Of a DNA stretch of 64,000 nucleotides, positions 26,389 to 35,582 are shown in pieces. Every line of letters begins with the position of its first letter. Position 1 is the first letter of the stretch. The notes under the pieces are model-generated. The model made no database searches and was not told where the DNA came from. It worked only from the letters and a program-made list of their open reading frames with translations. The translations under genes were made by a program, and so were the position numbers. Origin of the DNA: Modestobacter marinus (lineage in GTDB: Bacteria > Actinomycetota > Actinomycetes > Mycobacteriales > Geodermatophilaceae); contig NZ_JAAMPA010000001.1 of the NCBI RefSeq assembly GCF_011758655.1, forward strand, positions 186,001-250,000. The letters are read 5' to 3'.

Positions 26389-27492
26389 TCAGGCGGTCAG
26401 GCGCTCCACGGCGGCGTCGATCCGCTCGTCGGTGGCGGTGAGCGCCAGCCGGACGTGCCGGCTCCCGGCCGGACCGTAGAAGCTGCCAGGTGCGGCGACG
26501 ATGCCCAGCCCGGCGAGCCAGTCGATCGTCGCCCAGCAGTCCTCGTCGCGGGTGACCCACAGGTACAGCCCCGCCTCGGAGTGGTCGATCCGCGCGCCGG
26601 CGGCCCGCACGGCCGGCGCCAGCCGGTCCCGGCGGGACCGGTAGCGCTCCCGCTGGGCGTCCACGTGCGCGTCGTCGGCCAGCGCCGCGGCCATCGCCGC
26701 CTGCACCGGGGTGGGCACCAGCAGGCCGAGGTGCCGGCGGACCTCCCACACCCGGCGGACCAGCGCCGGGTCACCCGACAGCAGGCCGGCGCGGTAGCCC
26801 GCGGCGGTCGACTGCTTGGACAGCGAGTGGACGGCCAGCAGACCGGCGTGGTCCGGTCCGGCGACGTCCGGGTGCAGCACGGACCGCGGCCGGACGCCCT
26901 CCCAGCCCAGCTCGACGTAGCACTCGTCGGCCACGACCGGCACGCCGTGCGCCCGGCCCCAGGCCACCCAGGCCCGGAGCTCGTCGTCGGTGAGCACCCG
27001 GCCGTGCGGGTTGCCCGGCGAGTTCAGCCAGACCAGGACGGCGTCCCCCGGCTCGGCCGGCGGGCTGTCGGTGCGCTGCACCGAGAGCCCGGCCACGACG
27101 GCACCCACCTCGTAGGTCGGGTAGGCGACCTCGGGGATCAGCACCGTCCCGGTGCCCGACAGCCCCAGCAGGGTCGGCAGGAGCGCGACGAGCTCCTTGG
27201 AGCCCACCGTCGGGACCACCGACGGCACGGCCCCCAGCGGGTCGGCCAGCCGGACGCCGAGCCGGCGCGAGAGCCAGCCGGCCGCCGCCTGCCGCACGTC
27301 CACGGTGCCCAGCGCCGTCGGGTACCCCGGGGCGTCCCCGGCTGCCGCCAGGGCCTCCCCCAGCAGGGTCGGCGTCGGGTCGACCGGCGTGCCGATCGAC
27401 AGGTCGACGGCACCACCGGGGTGCTCAGCGGCGCGAGCGCGCGCAGGACCCAGCGAGTCCCAGGGGAAGTCCGGCAGCCGGACCGCGCTCAG
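26389..27492 (-). CDS. dapC: Succinyldiaminopimelate transaminase
   Basis: A 367-residue PLP aminotransferase (fold type I) that makes N-succinyl-diaminopimelate, the step between DapD and DapE. LNSPGNPHG, VADECYVELGW and HSLSKQSTAAGYRAG (PLP lysine) are the expected motifs. The N-terminus RLPDFPWDSLGPARARAAEH fits actinobacterial DapC. The only start that keeps it is CTG 27492, overlapping the ferredoxin stop as CTGA; the next in-frame GTG lies about 50 codons later. The pair fdxA-dapC is conserved in actinobacteria. Confidence 0.9.
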   Translation of the reverse strand: MSAVRLPDFPWDSLGPARARAAEHPGGAVDLSIGTPVDPTPTLLGEALAAAGDAPGYPTALGTVDVRQAAAGWLSRRLGVRLADPLGAVPSVVPTVGSKELVALLPTLLGLSGTGTVLIPEVAYPTYEVGAVVAGLSVQRTDSPPAEPGDAVLVWLNSPGNPHGRVLTDDELRAWVAWGRAHGVPVVADECYVELGWEGVRPRSVLHPDVAGPDHAGLLAVHSLSKQSTAAGYRAGLLSGDPALVRRVWEVRRHLGLLVPTPVQAAMAAALADDAHVDAQRERYRSRRDRLAPAVRAAGARIDHSEAGLYLWVTRDEDCWATIDWLAGLGIVAAPGSFYGPAGSRHVRLALTATDERIDAAVERLTA

Positions 27493-27815
27493 CTTCCCTC
27501 GCCCTGCGGCGGGAGGGCGGCCACCAGCGGGTGGTCCTTGTCGATCTTCCCGGTCTTGGCGGCGCCGCCGGGGCTGCCCAGGTCGGAGAAGAACTCCACG
27601 TTGGCGTTGTAGAAGTCCTTCCACTTGTCCGGGACGTCGTCCTCGTAGTAGATGGCCTCGACCGGGCAGACCGGCTCGCAGGCGCCGCAGTCCACGCACT
27701 CGTCGGGGTGGATGTAGAGCATCCGGTCGCCCTCGTAGATGCAGTCCACCGGACACTCGTCGATGCACGCCTTGTCGAGGACGTCGACACAGGCCTGGGT
27801 GATGACGTAGGTCAC
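27489..27815 (-). CDS. fdxA: Seven-iron ferredoxin
   Basis: A 108-residue electron carrier with one [3Fe-4S] and one [4Fe-4S] cluster. Cysteines are at 9, 17, 21 and 25, then CVDCGACEPVCP gives 40, 43, 46 and 50. The C-terminal region KWKDFYNANVEFF is typical of mycobacterial FdxA/FdxC. GTG 27815 follows GGAGGA by about 7 nt. It overlaps dapC by 4 bp. It may feed the sulfite reductase or other redox enzymes, but no partner is specified by context. Confidence 0.95.
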   Translation of the reverse strand: MTYVITQACVDVLDKACIDECPVDCIYEGDRMLYIHPDECVDCGACEPVCPVEAIYYEDDVPDKWKDFYNANVEFFSDLGSPGGAAKTGKIDKDHPLVAALPPQGEGS

Positions 27816-27846
27816 GGGGTTCCTCCGGGACGTGCGGGGCGGTGAG

Positions 27847-27866
27847 CTCCCTGGCCGGCCAGGGAG
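27847..27866. promoter_or_regulatory. 20-bp perfect palindrome upstream of fdxA
   Basis: CTCCCTGGCCGGCCAGGGAG is a perfect inverted repeat. It lies 31 bp before the fdxA start and about 150 bp before the divergent GGDEF-EAL gene. It could be an operator or a hairpin in the fdxA leader. Confidence 0.45.
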
Positions 27867-28013
27867 TGCGGTCGATCATGTCCAGTATCACCCGAGGCCT
27901 CCCCGCTCAGCGCGATGGGTGGGCCACCGATCTGCCACCGGGGCGCGCCACCCGATCGGGGGGTGACCTGCTGCACACCCTCCAGGACCGCGCCGTCCCG
28001 CCGATGGAGTGGT

Positions 28014-30863
28014 GTGTCAGAGGTCGGGACGTCCGGGGACGGAGCGCAGGGCCGCGGCGGCCCGCCCTCGCCGTACGACGCCGTCGCAGCCCTCGAGCAG
28101 CTCCTGCTCCGGTTGCAGCGCAGCTCCGGCGCCAGCCGGGTGGCCGTCTGGGTGCACGAGGCCAGCACCGGCGTCGCCGTCCCGTTCCGCCAGGTCCGCG
28201 CCGGCGAGCCGGTCGGCCAGGTGCCGGCCGCCGACCGGGTGCCGCTGTCCCTGGACCGCTCACCCGTGCTCTCCGCCGTGATCGGCGAGCGCCGCACGCT
28301 GAACATGACCCTCGACGACGCCCCGCAGTCCCTCGCCGACGAGGCCGGCAGCTACGGCGTGCGCTCCGCCCACGGCGAGCCGCTCCTGGTGGGCGACGAG
28401 GTCGTCGGCGCCCTCATCATCGAACCGGCCGCGGCGGCCTCGGCGTCCCAGCTCCGGCACGCGACGCCGCGACTGGCCCTGGCCCTGCGGGCGGCCTGGA
28501 CGCGACGGTCGGAGCAGCGCCGGCTCGCCCAGGCCGAGGTGCTGCTCGGGCTCATCGAGCGGGCCGCCCTCGCCCGGTCGATGGACCAGCTGCTCAGCTC
28601 CGCCTGCGAGCAGCTCGCCGCGCTGGGCGAGGTGCACCGCGCCTGCGTGTTCCTGCTGGAGGACGGCGTCCTGGTGCCGCGGATGGCCAGCTACGCCGAC
28701 GGCCGGCGCGGCCCGGACGACTGGACGCCGCTCTGCCAGGCGCCCGAGCCGCTGCGGCTGGCCGACGAGGTGCTGCGCACCGGTCGCCCGCTGTCCGCCG
28801 ACCGGGACTCCTCCCTGCTGACCGGCTGGTGGGTCGACGCCTTCGGCATGGCCTCCGCCCTCGCCGTGCCCCTGGGCCGCAGCCCCCAGCTGTCCGGGGT
28901 GCTGACCCTGGACAGCCCCTCGATCCAGCCCTTCTCCGAGGACGTCCGCCGGCTCGCCGCGGCCGCCGGCGCCCACCTGGGCGGGGTCATCGAGCAGGCG
29001 CGCGCCACCGAGTCCCGCGCCGCCTCGCTCCGCACCGCCCGCGCCGTCCGCCAGCTGCTCGTGGACGGGGCGTCGGTGACCGGGGTGGCCGAGGCGGCCG
29101 AGGTGCTCGCCACCGTGCTGCGCGGGCTGGCCGGCACCGAGCGGAGCGCCGCCTTCCTGCTCGACGACGCCGGCCGGCTCGCCGAGGTGCGCCACGTCGG
29201 CTGGTCCGCGGAGAACGTCGGGGTGGTCCGCGACCGGCTGGTCGGCCGGGACGTCGCCGACGTCCGGCTGTGGCGGCTGACCGCCCGTGACCGGCGGCCG
29301 GTCTTCGTCCCCGACGCGGTCGCCAGCGACCTGCTCGACGCCGACCTCGTGCAGGCACTGGCGCTCAGCTCCTACGTCAGCGTGCCGCTGCTGTCCGGCG
29401 ACCGGTTGCACGGGATCGTGGTCACCGGCTCCTCCAGCGGGACGGGTGAGTGGTCACCGGCGCTGCGCCAGGCCGTCGAGCAGGTGGTGCTCGAGGGCGC
29501 CCTGGTCGTGCAGAACGCCGAGCTGCGGGCCGTGGAGCAGCTGCGCGTCCAGCAGCTGGCGCTCGAGGCGCACAACGACCCGCTCACCGGCCTGGCCAAC
29601 CGACGGCGCTTCACCGAGGAGCTGGAGCGCACCGTCTACGCGACGCCGGCCCGGTCCTGCGCGGTGCTGATGATCGACCTGGACCGCTTCAAGGAGGTCA
29701 ACGACAGCTTCGGGCACAGCGTCGGCGACGAGCTGCTGCGCCTCGTCGGCCCCCGGCTCGAGGAGCCCCTGGGACCGGCGGACCTGCTGGCCCGGATGGG
29801 GGGCGACGAGTTCGCCGTCCTGCTGCCCGACGCCGACGCGGAGCGGGCCCAGCAGGTGGCCGACCGGCTCGGCGCCGCGCTGCGGGCGGCCTTCGTGCTC
29901 GACGGCATGTCGCTGCACGTCGACGCCAGCATCGGCATCGCGGTGTGCCCCGACCACGGCCGGGACCGCTCGCTGCTGCTGGCCCGCGCCGACACCGCGA
30001 TGTACTCGGCGAAGCGGGCCCGGGACGGCTCCCAGGTGTGGACCCCGGACGGCGCCACGGACCCCCGCGACCGGCTGCAGACCCTCGAGGAGCTCCGCGG
30101 CGCACTCGACTCCGACCAGCTCGTGCCGCACTACCAGCCGCAGCTGGACCTGCGCAGCGGCCAGGTCACCGGGGTGGAGGCGCTGGTGCGGTGGGCGCAC
30201 CCCGAGCGGGGCCTGCTCGCCCCGGACACCTTCCTCGGCCTCGCCGAGCAAGCGGGCCTGATGCGCCGGCTCGCGCTGCGGGTGCTGGAGCGCTCCCTCC
30301 GCGACCTGCAGGGCTGGCGCGCCGCCGGCCACGACCTGTCGGTCGCGGTGAACCTGTCGGTGTCCAACCTCGCCGACGTCGCCCTGCCCGACCAGGTCGC
30401 CATGCTGCTGGAGGCGACCGGCGTGCCCGCCGCCGCGCTCACCCTGGAGATCACCGAGGACGTGCTGATGGCCGACGCGGCACGCAGCTCCCAGGTGCTC
30501 GCCGGGCTCCGGGCCCTCGGCGTCCGGCTCTCCATCGACGACTACGGCACCGGCTACTCGTCCCTGACCTACCTGCGCGCCCTGCCGGTGCACGAGCTGA
30601 AGCTGGACCGGAGCTTCGTCGGCCAGCTCACCTCCGACGTCCGGTCCGCGGCCATCGTGCGCAGCACGCTGCAGCTGGGCCGGGACCTGGGGATGACGAT
30701 CGTGGTGGAGGGCGTCGAGGACGCCGCCGCGCTGGCGGTGCTGCGGGAGTGGCGGTGCGACGTGGCGCAGGGCTACCACGTCGCCCGGCCGATGGCGGCC
30801 GAGGACGTCCTGGACTGGCTCGCCGCCCGGCTGCCGACCCCGGCCGCACCCCTGCCCGGCTGA
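28014..30863 (+). CDS. GAF-GGDEF-EAL cyclic di-GMP protein
   Basis: A 949-residue cytoplasmic signalling protein. The first ~530 residues form about three GAF-like sensor modules joined by coiled segments. The GGDEF domain (about 550-690) has intact MGGDEF near 595-600. The RxxD inhibitory site is absent (GPAD instead). The EAL domain (about 715-945) keeps VEALVRW, LEITEDVLM, DDYGTGYSS and VVEGVE. Both cyclic di-GMP synthesis and breakdown are therefore possible. GTG 28014 follows GGAG by 4 nt; an upstream extension of the frame is unlikely to be coding. Confidence 0.92.
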   Translation: MSEVGTSGDGAQGRGGPPSPYDAVAALEQLLLRLQRSSGASRVAVWVHEASTGVAVPFRQVRAGEPVGQVPAADRVPLSLDRSPVLSAVIGERRTLNMTLDDAPQSLADEAGSYGVRSAHGEPLLVGDEVVGALIIEPAAAASASQLRHATPRLALALRAAWTRRSEQRRLAQAEVLLGLIERAALARSMDQLLSSACEQLAALGEVHRACVFLLEDGVLVPRMASYADGRRGPDDWTPLCQAPEPLRLADEVLRTGRPLSADRDSSLLTGWWVDAFGMASALAVPLGRSPQLSGVLTLDSPSIQPFSEDVRRLAAAAGAHLGGVIEQARATESRAASLRTARAVRQLLVDGASVTGVAEAAEVLATVLRGLAGTERSAAFLLDDAGRLAEVRHVGWSAENVGVVRDRLVGRDVADVRLWRLTARDRRPVFVPDAVASDLLDADLVQALALSSYVSVPLLSGDRLHGIVVTGSSSGTGEWSPALRQAVEQVVLEGALVVQNAELRAVEQLRVQQLALEAHNDPLTGLANRRRFTEELERTVYATPARSCAVLMIDLDRFKEVNDSFGHSVGDELLRLVGPRLEEPLGPADLLARMGGDEFAVLLPDADAERAQQVADRLGAALRAAFVLDGMSLHVDASIGIAVCPDHGRDRSLLLARADTAMYSAKRARDGSQVWTPDGATDPRDRLQTLEELRGALDSDQLVPHYQPQLDLRSGQVTGVEALVRWAHPERGLLAPDTFLGLAEQAGLMRRLALRVLERSLRDLQGWRAAGHDLSVAVNLSVSNLADVALPDQVAMLLEATGVPAAALTLEITEDVLMADAARSSQVLAGLRALGVRLSIDDYGTGYSSLTYLRALPVHELKLDRSFVGQLTSDVRSAAIVRSTLQLGRDLGMTIVVEGVEDAAALAVLREWRCDVAQGYHVARPMAAEDVLDWLAARLPTPAAPLPG

Positions 30864-30881
30864 CACCGCAGGATCGACGCC

Positions 30882-31634
30882 ATGGGACAGCGGCGCTCAC
30901 CCCTGGGGGTACCGGAGCTGGAACTGCTGGCCGCCCGCGGCTGGCAGGCCCTGGAGGAGGAGCGGCTGGGCGACTGGCTGCTGCGCGCCGGCGGCGGCTT
31001 CACCGGCCGGGCCAACTCGGCCCTGGTCGTCGGTGACCCCGGGGTGCCGCTGCCCGAGGCGGTGGCCGCCGTCGCCCGCTGGTACGACGAGCGGGGGCTC
31101 CGGCCGGCCGCCCAGCTGCCCGGCGTGCAGTCCCGGCGTGCCGACGCGGCCTTCGACGCCGCCGGGTGGACCCGGGACGAGGACGTGCTGGTGCTCACCG
31201 CCCCGCTCGGCCGGCCGGCCGAGCCGGCCGTCCCGGTCGACCTCTCCCCCACCCCGGACGACGCCTGGCTGGCCGGCTACCGGCACCAGGGGGCGGCGCT
31301 GCCGCCGGTCGCCCGCCGGGTGCTCACCTCCGCCCCGGACGTCGTCTTCGCCTCCGTGCGGCTCGCCCCGGAGCCCGCGCCCCTGGCGGCGGTCGCCCGG
31401 GGGGCGCTGACCGACGGCTGGCTGGGGGTCACCGCGGTCACCGTGGCCGAGGAGCACCGGCGCCGCGGGCTGGCCACCGCCGTGATGGCCGCGCTGGGAC
31501 GGTGGGCGGCCGAACGGGGCGCGCACTCGGTGTACCTGCAGGTCACCGCGGGCAACGCCCCGGCCCGGGCGCTCTACCGGCAGGCGGGGTTCATCGAGCA
31601 CCACCGCTACCACTACCGGCGCGGGCCGGCCTGA
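30882..31634 (+). CDS. GNAT family N-acetyltransferase
   Basis: A 250-residue acetyltransferase. The C-terminal half has the acetyl-CoA motif A, TVAEEHRRRGLATAVMAAL, then [17 protein letters not shown]. The N-terminal ~110 residues are a degenerate GNAT-like half. The substrate is unknown. A -10-like CAGGAT ends 7 nt before the ATG. The last 44 bp overlap the convergent membrane protein gene. Confidence 0.86.
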   Translation: MGQRRSPLGVPELELLAARGWQALEEERLGDWLLRAGGGFTGRANSALVVGDPGVPLPEAVAAVARWYDERGLRPAAQLPGVQSRRADAAFDAAGWTRDEDVLVLTAPLGRPAEPAVPVDLSPTPDDAWLAGYRHQGAALPPVARRVLTSAPDVVFASVRLAPEPAPLAAVARGALTDGWLGVTAVTVAEEHRRRGLATAVMAALGRWAAERGAHSVYLQVTAGNAPARALYRQAGFIEHHRYHYRRGPA

Positions 31635-32016
31635 CCTGCCTGACCGGCTCGGCGCCCAGCGCCCGGCCGACGGCGAAGGCCGCGGCGACCACGCCGAACA
31701 GCAGGAACCCGAGCGTGACCGCCTGCGTTGCGGCGTCGCCGCCGGGCAGCAGCAGGTCGCCCTCCGGACGGCGCATCGTGCCGGCGATCGCGATGACCAG
31801 CCAGACGACCGCCGGGAGGACGGCCACCAGCCGGGAGCCGGACAGCCGGCGGGCCGCGTCGACCAGCATCAGGTTGCCGACCACGGCCACCAGCAGGGAC
31901 ACCGGCACCGGGACGCCACCGACCCGCCAGGGCAACCAGAACACCTCGACCAGCGCCAGCCAGGCGGCGACGGCCACCGCCAGGACCGACCAGCCCAGCA
32001 GGCGCAGCACCCTCAC
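31591..32016 (-). CDS. Small membrane protein downstream of mshB
   Basis: A 141-residue protein with four hydrophobic segments and a charged C-terminal tail; no family with a known role is recognised. GTG 32016 overlaps the mshB stop by 4 bp. A small membrane protein follows mshB in mycobacteria too (Rv1171, from memory), so this may be its counterpart. The 3' end overlaps the convergent GNAT gene. Confidence 0.75.
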   Translation of the reverse strand: MRVLRLLGWSVLAVAVAAWLALVEVFWLPWRVGGVPVPVSLLVAVVGNLMLVDAARRLSGSRLVAVLPAVVWLVIAIAGTMRRPEGDLLLPGGDAATQAVTLGFLLFGVVAAAFAVGRALGAEPVRQVRPARAGSGSGGAR

Positions 32017-32909
32017 CCGGGCAGCCCGGCGAACAGGTCGTCCTCCCAGCCCTGCGGGCCGGGCCCGGCCGGGCCCCGCTCGCCGCGCACCAGCCGGTAG
32101 TGCTCGGTGGCCAGCACCTCCTGGCCCAGGTCGTTCGACAGCGCGAAGAACGGGCCGTCCACGGTCAGCTGCGTCCGGTGGGCGCGCATCGCGGCCTCCT
32201 TGCGTGCGGCGTGGTCCCGGGCGTCGACCTCGGTGGTGACGACGTCGTCGGCGACCGCGAACGGGACCTCGTCCAGGCCGGCCGGGACCGCGAAGGGCGA
32301 GGCCTCCCCCAGGGCGGTCAGCGCGTCGATGCCCCGTTGCACGACCGAACGCGGCATGGCGTTCCAGTAGATCTTCGCCACCTGCCAGGCCGGTCCGAGG
32401 TCGGCCCGGTAGCCGGGGTCGGCGGCCGCCTGCACCGCACCCATCGCGACCCGGTGCGCCTGGATGTGGTCGGGGTGCCCGTAGCCGCCGTTCTCGTCGT
32501 AGGTGACCAGCACCTGCGGGCGCACCTCACGGACGACGGCGACCGCGTGCGCCACCGCCTCGTCCAGGTCGGCTCGCCAGAAGGAGCGCGGGGCGTCGTT
32601 CGGCGGGGTCCCCATCATCCCGGAGTCCCGGTACCGGCCCGCCCCACCGAGGAACCGCCAGTCGGTGACGCCGAGCGCGGCCATCGCCGCGGCCAGCTCA
32701 CCGATCCGGTACCCGCCGAGCTGGTCGGCCTGGTCGGCGGCCAGCTGGGCGAGCTCGGGCACGAGCACCTCGCCCTCCTCGCCCAGCGTGCAGGTGAGCA
32801 GCGTGACCTGCGCCCCCTCGGCGACGTACCGGGCCATCGTGGCGCCGTTGTTGATCGTCTCGTCGTCAGGATGGGCGTGCACGAGCAGAAGCCGCCGCGG
32901 AGCAGTCAC
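32013..32909 (-). CDS. mshB: Mycothiol biosynthesis deacetylase
   Basis: A 298-residue zinc hydrolase of the LmbE/PIG-L family that deacetylates GlcNAc-inositol in mycothiol synthesis. [12 protein letters not shown] holds zinc ligands and the catalytic aspartate; [10 protein letters not shown] gives the third ligand. Length matches mycobacterial MshB (about 300). GTG 32909 follows GGAGG by about 9 nt. Mycothiol is specific to actinobacteria. It is co-transcribed with the small membrane protein. Confidence 0.93.
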   Translation of the reverse strand: MTAPRRLLLVHAHPDDETINNGATMARYVAEGAQVTLLTCTLGEEGEVLVPELAQLAADQADQLGGYRIGELAAAMAALGVTDWRFLGGAGRYRDSGMMGTPPNDAPRSFWRADLDEAVAHAVAVVREVRPQVLVTYDENGGYGHPDHIQAHRVAMGAVQAAADPGYRADLGPAWQVAKIYWNAMPRSVVQRGIDALTALGEASPFAVPAGLDEVPFAVADDVVTTEVDARDHAARKEAAMRAHRTQLTVDGPFFALSNDLGQEVLATEHYRLVRGERGPAGPGPQGWEDDLFAGLPG

Positions 32910-32965
32910 CGCCCCATCCTCCCGGAGCCGGTCACCCGAGCCCGGACGACCCACCCCCACGCCCC

Positions 32966-33133
32966 GCGAGCGCAGCGAGCTGTCGGCGGCAGGCACGGAC
33001 CCGGAGGGTCCTGCCTGCCACCGACGTACGCGCGTCCCGGCAGCCGGCCCGCGACCCAGCCGCGATGCGGTACGCGAGCAGAGCGAGCTGTCGGATCCGA
33101 GCACGGACCCGGAGGGTCCTGCTCGGATCCGAC
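32966..33133. repeat. Two hairpin repeats with conserved apex and exchanged stems
   Basis: Each copy has a 16-nt head, GCGAGCGCAGCGAGCT (32966-32981) or GCGAGCAGAGCGAGCT (33074-33089), then a long hairpin. Hairpin 1 is 32982-33025 (19 bp, one mismatch, one bulged C). Hairpin 2 is 33090-33133 (20 bp, one bulged C). Both end in GGACCC-GGA-GGGTCC. The middle stem is GGCAGGCA/TGCCTGCC in one and GATCCGAGCA/TGCTCGGATC in the other. This fills the otherwise gene-free gap 32910-33211. Confidence 0.8.
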
Positions 33134-33175
33134 GAAACGGCTCAACGCAGCCCGGGCACGCCCCCTGGCCGCGGT

Positions 33176-33217
33176 GCGATCCGCCAGGATCGCCATGTCA
33201 CAGCCGCCATGTCACAA
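33176..33217. terminator. Hairpin and direct repeat at the end of the peptide importer operon
   Basis: GCGATCC/GGATCGC (33176-33182, 33187-33193) forms a 7-bp stem with a 4-nt loop. Next to it CGCCATGTCACA occurs twice, 14 bp apart (33191-33202 and 33205-33216); the second copy overlaps the stop codon of the last importer gene. Confidence 0.5.
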
Positions 33218-34276
33218 CACCGACTTGGCCTCCGCGTAGTGGCAGGCGTTGAGGTGACCGGCGCCGCGGTCCTCGAGCTTGGGGTCGACGGTCAGGCACA
33301 TCTCGCGCTGGCCGTCGGTCAGCTCGTTGGCGAACTTCTGGCACCGGGTGCGGAAGCGGCACCCCGACGGCGGGTTGGCCGGGCTGGGGACGTCGCCGGT
33401 GATGATGATCCGCTGCCGGGCGCGCTCGCGGCGCGGGTCGGGCAGCGGGATCGCCGACAGCAGCGCTTGCGTGTACGGGTGCGCCGGTCGGCTGAACAGC
33501 GTCTCCTGGTCGGCGATCTCGATGATCCGCCCCAGGTACATGACCGCGACCCGGTCGGAGATGTGCCGGACCACCGACAGGTCGTGGGCGATGAACAGGT
33601 AGCTCAGCCCCAGGCTGGCCTTGAGGTCCTCGAGCAGGTTGATGACGCCGGCCTGGATGGAGACGTCCAGCGCCGACACCGGCTCGTCGAGGACGAGCAC
33701 CTTGGGCTGCAGGGCCAGCGCCCGGGCGATCCCGATGCGCTGCCGCTGCCCCCCGGAGAACTCGGCGGGGTAGCGGTTGGTGTGCTCGGGGTTCAGCCCG
33801 ACGGTCTCCACCAGCTCCCGCACCCGCGAGCGGAGCTCGTCCTCGTCCTTGGTCAGCCCGTGGATGATCATGGGCTCGGCGACGATGTCGAAGACCGGCA
33901 GCCGCGGGTTCAGCGAGGCGTACGGGTCCTGGAAGACCAGCTGGATGTCCCGGCGCAGCGGGCGCATCTGCTTGCGGTCGAGGCCGACGAGCTCCCGCCC
34001 CTGGAACACGACCGAGCCGCCGGTCGCCGGCTGGAGGTTGAGGATGGCGCGCCCGGTGGTGGACTTGCCGCACCCGGACTCGCCGACCAGGCCGAGCACC
34101 TCACCGGGGTAGAGGTCCAGGTCGATGCCGTCGACGGCACGGACCGCGCCGACGGTCCGCTTGATCAGGCCGCCGCCCTTGATCGGGAAGTGCTTCTCCA
34201 GACCACGGACCGACAAGATCGGCTCACCGCGCTCGGGCGTGCCGTCGGCGGGCCGCTGGGTGGTGGGGGCGGTCAT
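33212..34276 (-). CDS. Peptide ABC importer ATPase (DppF/OppF type)
   Basis: A 354-residue ATPase, last gene of a five-gene peptide import operon. Walker A is GESGCGKS, the signature FSGGQRQR, Walker [12 protein letters not shown]. The C-terminal oligopeptide-transporter tail contains [11 protein letters not shown] and CHY, whose cysteines bind an iron-sulfur cluster in several relatives. It forms a heterodimer with the preceding ATPase, overlapping it by 4 bp (ATGA). Confidence 0.93.
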   Translation of the reverse strand: MTAPTTQRPADGTPERGEPILSVRGLEKHFPIKGGGLIKRTVGAVRAVDGIDLDLYPGEVLGLVGESGCGKSTTGRAILNLQPATGGSVVFQGRELVGLDRKQMRPLRRDIQLVFQDPYASLNPRLPVFDIVAEPMIIHGLTKDEDELRSRVRELVETVGLNPEHTNRYPAEFSGGQRQRIGIARALALQPKVLVLDEPVSALDVSIQAGVINLLEDLKASLGLSYLFIAHDLSVVRHISDRVAVMYLGRIIEIADQETLFSRPAHPYTQALLSAIPLPDPRRERARQRIIITGDVPSPANPPSGCRFRTRCQKFANELTDGQREMCLTVDPKLEDRGAGHLNACHYAEAKSVL

Positions 34277-35571
34277 GCCCGGTCTCCGTTCGTGGGGCGT
34301 GGCGGGGCGCTGACGACGCTCTGGGTGCCGGCGTCCTCCGCGCCGGCCCGGGGCGCGGTCTGGTCACCCGGTGGGACGGCCGGACCGTCGCCGTCGAGGT
34401 CGTCCGCGGCGAGGGCCACGCCGGCCGGGGCCGGGGTGGTCCCCAGGTCCCGGTCGTCGGCGGACTCGCTGAAGATGTCCGCGGCGTGCCCGTGGGCCGC
34501 CGCGACCTCTGCCGTGCGGATGCAGGCGGCGGTGTGGCCGGGGCCGACCTGGAAGCGCTCGGGCTCGGCCTCGTCGCACTCGTCGATGTGCAGCGGGCAG
34601 CGCGGGGCGAACGGGCAGCCGGGCGGCATGTTGACCACCGAGGGCGGTGCGCCCTTGATCGGGGTGAGCCGCTCGCGGGTCGCGGAGTCCAGCCGGGGCA
34701 GGGAGCCCAGCAGACCGAGCGTGTAGGGCATCCGGGGCTCGTAGTAGATGTCCTCGACGCTGCCGATCTCCACCGGCCGGCCGGCGTACATGACCAGGAC
34801 GCGGTCGGCGATGCCGGCCACGACCCCCAGGTCGTGGGTGATCATGACCATCGCCGCGCCGGTCTCGTGGAGGGCGGTCTGCAGCACCTCGAGGATCTGG
34901 GCCTGGACGGTGACGTCGAGCGCCGTCGTCGGCTCGTCGGCGATGATCACCTCGGGCTGGTTGGCCATCGCGATCGCGATGACCACCCGCTGGCGCATGC
35001 CGCCGGAGAACTCGTGCGGGTAGGAGTGCACGCGGTCGACGGCGTTCGGGATGCCGACCAGCTCCAGCAGCTCGACCGCCCGTGCCTCGGCCGCCTTCGA
35101 CGACAGCTGCTTGTCGTGGATGCGCAGCGTCTCCTCGATCTGCGCGCCGACCTTGTAGACCGGGTCCAGCGACGTCATCGGGTCCTGGAAGATCATCGAG
35201 ACGCCCTTGCCGCGGACTCGCGACATGCTGCGGTCGCTCTGCCCCAGCAGTTCCTGGCCGCGGTACTTGATCGAGCCGGTGACGCGCGCGGAGCCGGGCA
35301 GCAGCCCCATCACCGCCAGCGACGTCACCGACTTGCCGGAGCCGGACTCCCCGACGATGCCGAGCACCTCACCGGAGCGCAGCGAGTAGTCGACGCCGCG
35401 GACGGCGTGCACCAGGCCGTCCTCGGTGGGGAACCGGACGTTGAGGTCGCTCACCTCCAGCAGCGGCGCGCTCGGGTCGAACCCGGGCAGGCTGGTGGTG
35501 CGGCCCTGGTGCATGGTGCCCGTGGAGGTGGCACCGGACATGCTGGGGCCCGTGGTCCCGGTCGTGGACAT
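34273..35571 (-). CDS. Peptide ABC importer ATPase (DppD/OppD type)
   Basis: A 432-residue ATPase with Walker A GESGSGKS, signature FSGGMRQR, Walker [11 protein letters not shown] and the C-terminal cysteine motif [10 protein letters not shown]. It is longer than usual because of a Ser/Thr/Gly-rich head of about 35 residues and an acidic, Pro/Ala-rich tail of about 75 residues. ATG 35571 follows GAGGAG. The start is 11 bp after the permease stop. Confidence 0.92.
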   Translation of the reverse strand: MSTTGTTGPSMSGATSTGTMHQGRTTSLPGFDPSAPLLEVSDLNVRFPTEDGLVHAVRGVDYSLRSGEVLGIVGESGSGKSVTSLAVMGLLPGSARVTGSIKYRGQELLGQSDRSMSRVRGKGVSMIFQDPMTSLDPVYKVGAQIEETLRIHDKQLSSKAAEARAVELLELVGIPNAVDRVHSYPHEFSGGMRQRVVIAIAMANQPEVIIADEPTTALDVTVQAQILEVLQTALHETGAAMVMITHDLGVVAGIADRVLVMYAGRPVEIGSVEDIYYEPRMPYTLGLLGSLPRLDSATRERLTPIKGAPPSVVNMPPGCPFAPRCPLHIDECDEAEPERFQVGPGHTAACIRTAEVAAAHGHAADIFSESADDRDLGTTPAPAGVALAADDLDGDGPAVPPGDQTAPRAGAEDAGTQSVVSAPPRPTNGDRA

Positions 35572-35582
35572 GGAGCTCCTCG

